Positions 60,222 through 64,000 of a stretch of 64,000 nt of DNA are shown here, piece by piece. This DNA is from Flavobacteriaceae bacterium GSB9 (GTDB lineage: Bacteria; Bacteroidota; Bacteroidia; Flavobacteriales; Flavobacteriaceae). Positions within the stretch are counted from its first letter, which is position 1. Each line of letters starts with the position of its first letter. The translations under genes and the position numbers were made by a program. The notes beneath the pieces were generated by a model. It saw nothing but the letters and a program-made list of their open reading frames with translations. It did no database searches and had not been told where the DNA came from. The DNA is taken from the NCBI GenBank assembly GCA_022749295.1, contig CP062007.1:930001-994000 (forward strand). Reading direction: 5' to 3'.

Positions 60222-63200
60222 TTAGTTTTTCCTTTTTATAAATAGAAGTGCTTTGTTGCCGTTTGGGCTTGAAAGCATTTGTTTGGTTTTCCCTTTTAAA
60301 GTGGATGTTTCTATTACCTTTCCATTGATTGGTTTTATCCAATAAGCTTCAAATTTTCCATTGTAGTTGGATAAGTCTACGTTTACATTATCTGTACCTT
60401 TCAAATAAAAAAGATATGAATCACCATCGTTTTTTAAGGTCCAATATGCACTTTTATAGGTTTCATTCTTATCCATTTTCATAGAAGTTAAAGCCTCATA
60501 AAATCCTGAAATATCAATTTTAGGAATATTAGCCAAAGAGCCTCCTGCCATTAAAATGGCCCACCCAAATCGTGGTGCTGCATGGGTAGAATAAAATACA
60601 ACTTTTTCTGGAAATTTTTGACGGTATTCTCTAACAGCGCGATAAATTTGTTCTTCGGTTTCTTTGCCTGTTTTCATTTTACGGGCATGCTGTCGTGGCG
60701 CTAGGTTTTTTCCGCCCTCAGGAGCGTAAGCCGACCCATCTTCTCTGTAATGCCAATACTTGATATCAATCAAATCGACAACAGGTTCTCTTTTGTCATC
60801 ATTCAAAATAGCATCTTGCACGTCTTTTGTTGCACCTAGACCAATGATACCGTTTCCTGAAGTTTCGTCTTTGTACTTTTTGACTTCATCCAACCAAAAT
60901 TCCATAAAATGAAGCGGCCCGGTATATTCGGCGCTCGTAAAATGGACGACATTACTATTGTCTTCAAAATTATCTAGAGACTGCCTTATAAATTGTTGGT
61001 GTAATTTTTTTCTGTGCTGATGGGTAACATCGTAAAACTGTTCGGTCATAAAAATACGCTTATCGCCAGCATAAGGCACTGGTTCAGGAAAATCGGTAGC
61101 GTTTACGTTGTTTGCTGAACGCCATGGTGAACTCGACCAGTGGGCACCCGCTTCTAAAATATTATGCTGAAAATATTGCTGTTGGATGAGCAATTGGCCT
61201 TCTTTTTCGGCCAAATTGGCAAATGTCCCCAATCGATGCCAATACCATTTATTGGGCTCAGTTAAATCGTATTTACTTAAATGGTCCCAAGCCAAATCGG
61301 TTCCGCTTCTTGCAAAAGGTTGTTCGTAAAATGGCGCCCAAACATCGGCATCAATTCTTCGAACACGCTCATGGTCGTCCATTCGGCGTTCATACCATAG
61401 GCCGTAATTGTGGTCTAAGGCCGCAACGTTATTTTCTTTAAATTCTTCTATAACTTCTTTTAAATCATCTGTGTAGCCTTTTCCAGTTTTTCCTGGAACA
61501 AAACGCGTAACATGAGCCGAAGCACGATTTACATCATGGTCGCGCAAACTACCTCGCCACCACATTACGGGGGCTTTTTTACCTGTAATGACTTTTCCGT
61601 TGAAAGTTAACCAACCGTTTTTTATTTCAACTTGTTTTTTACCTTCGCTTCCGCCGAACGATTTATGTTTTAAATCATTAACGGATTTAAGTTTATTTGA
61701 ATTAACAGGAATTTTATTTTCTTTTGAAACCTGATAAATCCAGTCTTTTGTAGTTGTTTTGGGCGAAACCGCCTCTTGCGTAAGTTGCTCAGCTTGCTTA
61801 ACCGTTGGACTCGAGGTAGGTTCTGACCCCATATCGTACACAAATGGATTTAATGGTAATTTTTCCATTCGGTTTTCCAATTGTGCATAAAACAAACTTC
61901 TGGGCGTAATATGGTTATTTACATTATCCCAATGCCCATTACCCGTCATAATACCACCCCAAACACCAAATGCCCAGTTTTGAGCCGTTGGCGGATTGTA
62001 GCACGCTATTTTTGAAGCAGAAGACTCCCAAATCACACTATTTGCTGCCGTCCATCCTGCGCCTCTTCCGGCTTGTTCTCGATTGTTATAATTAATACTG
62101 GCACCATCAATATAAGCCACATCAAATAACACGCCTGTTGCCCAGCTTCCTATGGCACCACTACTGCTGTGCGATAAATATGATTCGCATTGTACAAAAG
62201 CATTTGGTCCAGCGGTACCGTAGCCGCCAACAGCAAAATCGTTGTATCCAAATTCTGAATAACAACGCTGAAACAAGGTTTGTTGGCCTTCAGTATAAAA
62301 GGTTTGTCTTCGATGCGCGGCAATTTCTGAAATTGGTTCTGTTGAAATACAATCTTCAACCGTAATTTGTTGTACGGTTTTTAGTAATGAAACCGCTCCA
62401 CCTGCCAGGTGTTTAAAGTTTATTTGGCGCACCCACGCATTTTTTACGTTTTCCATGCTAATACCAAACCAACGGTGCTCCTCGTCTTTTAGATTAGAGT
62501 TGTTATAGGTGGACTGGATACTTAAATTTTCGACACCAATGTTATTTATTCGGCCTTTCCAACTATATTTTATAACTTCTATTTGACTGTAATCGTCCGA
62601 TACAAAAGTTAAGGGCGCATTTAAGGTAATGCTATTGCCCTGAATATTAGAAACAACACGATTGGCACGGATATCCCAACTTCTGGTTTTCCAGCCAATC
62701 CAACCACTTTCTCCTCCAAAATAACCTGTTTTAAGCTTTTCAATCCATCGTTCTGTTAAAGGTTTTTTGATAATAATTTCATCGGAAACTTGCAAGGGCT
62801 CAGCACTCTCTAAATGAAGTGTTTGGGCACCTAGCGGTACAAATTTATCACGTAGAGCTAAGGTATCGGAATATGTTCTATCGTCTTTACCCAAAACACG
62901 AATTATGGCTTCGCGTTTTATTCCTGTTCCTAAAATAAGTGTTTGGTTTTCCGCGTTTCCACTACCACGCAATACCACACCCGAATGTTTAAGGTAAAGT
63001 GTTCCGCTTACTTTAAAAATACCTTTATCTAAAAGTACGGCACCTCTAAATCCATTATGGTTGGGTTTTAAGCCCCCTACGTAATCAATAGCATTTTGGA
63101 TAGTTTCTGTGGCATCTTCATTTTGTTGGGGCACAAAAACTTTGGCCTCAACCATTGGGATAGCCGACTCTGAAGCCTTGTAGCCTGCATACGAAAAATC

Positions 63201-63377
63201 AGGGATAAGATTTCCTAAACTATCGGCAACACGTACAATTTTTCCGTTTTTATCTTTTTTTATATCGGGGAAGTTGTTTTGCGCACTTAAACCTGTTATA
63301 AAAAATACGTATGCCAAACAGCTTAAAATTTTATGAGCTGCTTGGCATGCATTATGGTTTCCTAGTATTGAATTCAA
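60222..63377 (-). CDS. Secreted beta-helix protein with C-terminal TIM-barrel-like domain (DUF4955/DUF6298 type)
   Basis: 1051 residues. A signal peptide ends near FFITGLSAQ (about residue 33). Residues about 70-480 are a pectate-lyase-like right-handed beta-helix (ATETIQNAIDYVGG; GAVLLDKGIFKVSGTLYL; GVVLRGSG; GAGWTAANSVIWES). After a linker, residues about 590-960 look like a TIM-barrel glycosidase module (KKAPVMWWRGSLRDHDVN; NVAALDHNYGLWYERRMDD; FTSAEYTGPLHFMEFWLDEV; VVFYSTHAAP), closed by a small beta domain. I recall this as the DUF4955/DUF6298 type found in pectin loci but cannot verify it. It directly precedes the GH140 gene. Endo-acting cleavage of a pectic main or side chain is possible; activity is undescribed as far as I can tell. 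Confidence 0.7.
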   Translation of the reverse strand: MNSILGNHNACQAAHKILSCLAYVFFITGLSAQNNFPDIKKDKNGKIVRVADSLGNLIPDFSYAGYKASESAIPMVEAKVFVPQQNEDATETIQNAIDYVGGLKPNHNGFRGAVLLDKGIFKVSGTLYLKHSGVVLRGSGNAENQTLILGTGIKREAIIRVLGKDDRTYSDTLALRDKFVPLGAQTLHLESAEPLQVSDEIIIKKPLTERWIEKLKTGYFGGESGWIGWKTRSWDIRANRVVSNIQGNSITLNAPLTFVSDDYSQIEVIKYSWKGRINNIGVENLSIQSTYNNSNLKDEEHRWFGISMENVKNAWVRQINFKHLAGGAVSLLKTVQQITVEDCISTEPISEIAAHRRQTFYTEGQQTLFQRCYSEFGYNDFAVGGYGTAGPNAFVQCESYLSHSSSGAIGSWATGVLFDVAYIDGASINYNNREQAGRGAGWTAANSVIWESSASKIACYNPPTAQNWAFGVWGGIMTGNGHWDNVNNHITPRSLFYAQLENRMEKLPLNPFVYDMGSEPTSSPTVKQAEQLTQEAVSPKTTTKDWIYQVSKENKIPVNSNKLKSVNDLKHKSFGGSEGKKQVEIKNGWLTFNGKVITGKKAPVMWWRGSLRDHDVNRASAHVTRFVPGKTGKGYTDDLKEVIEEFKENNVAALDHNYGLWYERRMDDHERVRRIDADVWAPFYEQPFARSGTDLAWDHLSKYDLTEPNKWYWHRLGTFANLAEKEGQLLIQQQYFQHNILEAGAHWSSSPWRSANNVNATDFPEPVPYAGDKRIFMTEQFYDVTHQHRKKLHQQFIRQSLDNFEDNSNVVHFTSAEYTGPLHFMEFWLDEVKKYKDETSGNGIIGLGATKDVQDAILNDDKREPVVDLIDIKYWHYREDGSAYAPEGGKNLAPRQHARKMKTGKETEEQIYRAVREYRQKFPEKVVFYSTHAAPRFGWAILMAGGSLANIPKIDISGFYEALTSMKMDKNETYKSAYWTLKNDGDSYLFYLKGTDNVNVDLSNYNGKFEAYWIKPINGKVIETSTLKGKTKQMLSSPNGNKALLFIKRKN

Positions 63378-63407
63378 TTTATTTAATGATTTTAGGAAAT
63401 TATAAGA

Positions 63408-64000
63408 CTATTGTAACAATCCGTTTTCTACTTCGGCCAGTGTATCGGTATTATTTTCAAGGTTTGTCCAATCCACTTTTTCGGTCGGATCTATATTGTT
63501 AAAATATGCTTCGATGTTGGTATATCCATCGCCATTTAAATCTTCATTGGCATCGGAAGCATCCTCATGGTTCAATCCGTATTTCTTTTCCCATTTATTT
63601 GGAATGCCATCGCCATCCGAGTCTTTGTAAGGTTTTCCTTTGTATTCTGGGTAACCGCCCGCTTGACTAGGATGGGTTAATATTCCTTTTTTATACGAAT
63701 CATCAGGCAACCTCCTTTTCACAAATTCTTTCCCTATTGTGTTATCCAAACCATCTGGGTACTTAATTTCTCCTGTTCTAACCTGTTTGATGACACGTTT
63801 ATCGACATCATCGCGTTTTGGTAAAGTAGCTCCAACATTGTCTAAAACAAAATTGTACGCTTTTTGGGTTTCCATAATGGTAACTGGTGCCATTTCAAAA
63901 GGTTTTTCTTGTTTTATATATTGAAGCTTTTCATTATCGCCAATTTGAACTCCCCCATTCCAATTATCGGCTGTAACTTCAGAGTTGGCCTCTGTAATGT
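63408..64000 (-). CDS. Pectate lyase, C-terminal part (5' end beyond the window)
   Basis: The frame is open from the stop at 63408 to the right edge; residues before the first Met at 63893 read ITEANSEVTADNWNGG, which parallels MVSADNWNGGVQT in the other pectate lyase at 23401-24861. The visible 197 codons are the C-terminal third of a PL1-type lyase, including the DNVGATLPKRDDVDKRV segment and the calcium-binding tail DSDGDGIPNKWEKKYGL with DLNGDGYTNIEAYFN. Gene order with the GH28 and beta-helix genes supports a role in backbone cleavage. Signal peptide and catalytic centre lie outside the window. Confidence 0.85.
   Translation of the reverse strand, partial: ITEANSEVTADNWNGGVQIGDNEKLQYIKQEKPFEMAPVTIMETQKAYNFVLDNVGATLPKRDDVDKRVIKQVRTGEIKYPDGLDNTIGKEFVKRRLPDDSYKKGILTHPSQAGGYPEYKGKPYKDSDGDGIPNKWEKKYGLNHEDASDANEDLNGDGYTNIEAYFNNIDPTEKVDWTNLENNTDTLAEVENGLLQ

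Noticed and set aside
1-64000. tRNA, rRNA, insertion sequence, phage or CRISPR features
   Set aside because: No cloverleaf-like gene, transposase, integrase, phage protein or repeat-spacer array was seen on either strand.

Overview
The window comes from an A+T-rich genome of the Bacteroidota, most likely a (marine) member of the Flavobacteriaceae. It carries two SusC/SusD pairs, an ECF sigma/FecR switch, a type IX secretion C-terminal domain, many lipoprotein signal peptides and a CCC-motif membrane protein. The family-level assignment is an inference from gene content; the sequence has no rRNA or other marker that would fix it.

Layout. Positions 1-3747 hold ordinary chromosomal genes: a cysteine desulfurase cut by the left edge, a thrombospondin-type-3-repeat lipoprotein, an Smr/DUF2027 protein with a small membrane protein, a DUF2752 protein and a CCC-motif protein. 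A terminator at 3771-3797 and a 32-bp palindrome at 4165-4196 close this part. From 4254 to the right edge every gene is on the minus strand, forming one very large pectin-utilisation locus of about 60 kb that continues beyond 64000.

Reading the locus in its transcription direction (right to left): a pectate lyase (cut by the right edge), a beta-helix/DUF4955-DUF6298-type protein, a GH140-type apiosidase, a GH28 polygalacturonase, a GH43-like enzyme, a BNR-propeller protein, a GH78 rhamnosidase, a carbohydrate esterase, a GH95 enzyme, an MGH1-like six-hairpin glycosidase, a second GH78, a sialidase-fold/TIM-barrel fusion, an unassigned 892-residue TIM-barrel glycosidase and two GH2 enzymes. 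Next comes a cytoplasmic cassette of a RuBisCO-like protein, a DUF1537 four-carbon acid-sugar kinase, an Asp/Glu-racemase-like protein and a BASS-family transporter. It is followed by a DUF1593 protein, a GH105 unsaturated uronyl hydrolase and a PL1 pectate lyase. Then come a DeoR regulator and a four-gene set of isomerase, split transketolase and FGGY kinase. Last are the ECF sigma factor, FecR anti-sigma factor, SusC/D pair 1, SusC/D pair 2 and a T9SS-exported surface protein.

How it fits together. Secreted and lipid-anchored enzymes would cut a homogalacturonan-type backbone (PL1, GH28, GH105) and its side chains (GH78, GH95, GH2, GH43, GH140). The SusCD complexes would import the pieces, with SusC-1 signalling through FecR to the sigma factor. 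The GH140 apiosidase together with isomerase + FGGY kinase + split transketolase matches the established non-oxidative D-apiose pathway (apiose, apulose, apulose 4-phosphate, then xylulose 5-phosphate plus dihydroxyacetone phosphate). The RuBisCO-like protein plus DUF1537 kinase matches the lower part of the established D-apionate pathway. The dehydrogenase, lactonase and oxidoisomerase that would feed that branch are not visible here. The glycan is therefore probably an apiose-bearing pectin, either rhamnogalacturonan-II or the apiogalacturonan of seagrasses and duckweeds. The enzyme diversity favours an RG-II-like substrate.

The most interesting points are the coexistence of two branched-sugar routes in one locus, a racemase-like protein that keeps only one of its two catalytic cysteines, and a shared 25-bp box upstream of the DeoR gene and of the DUF1593-GH105-PL operon. 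Several multidomain enzymes also have no clear family assignment.
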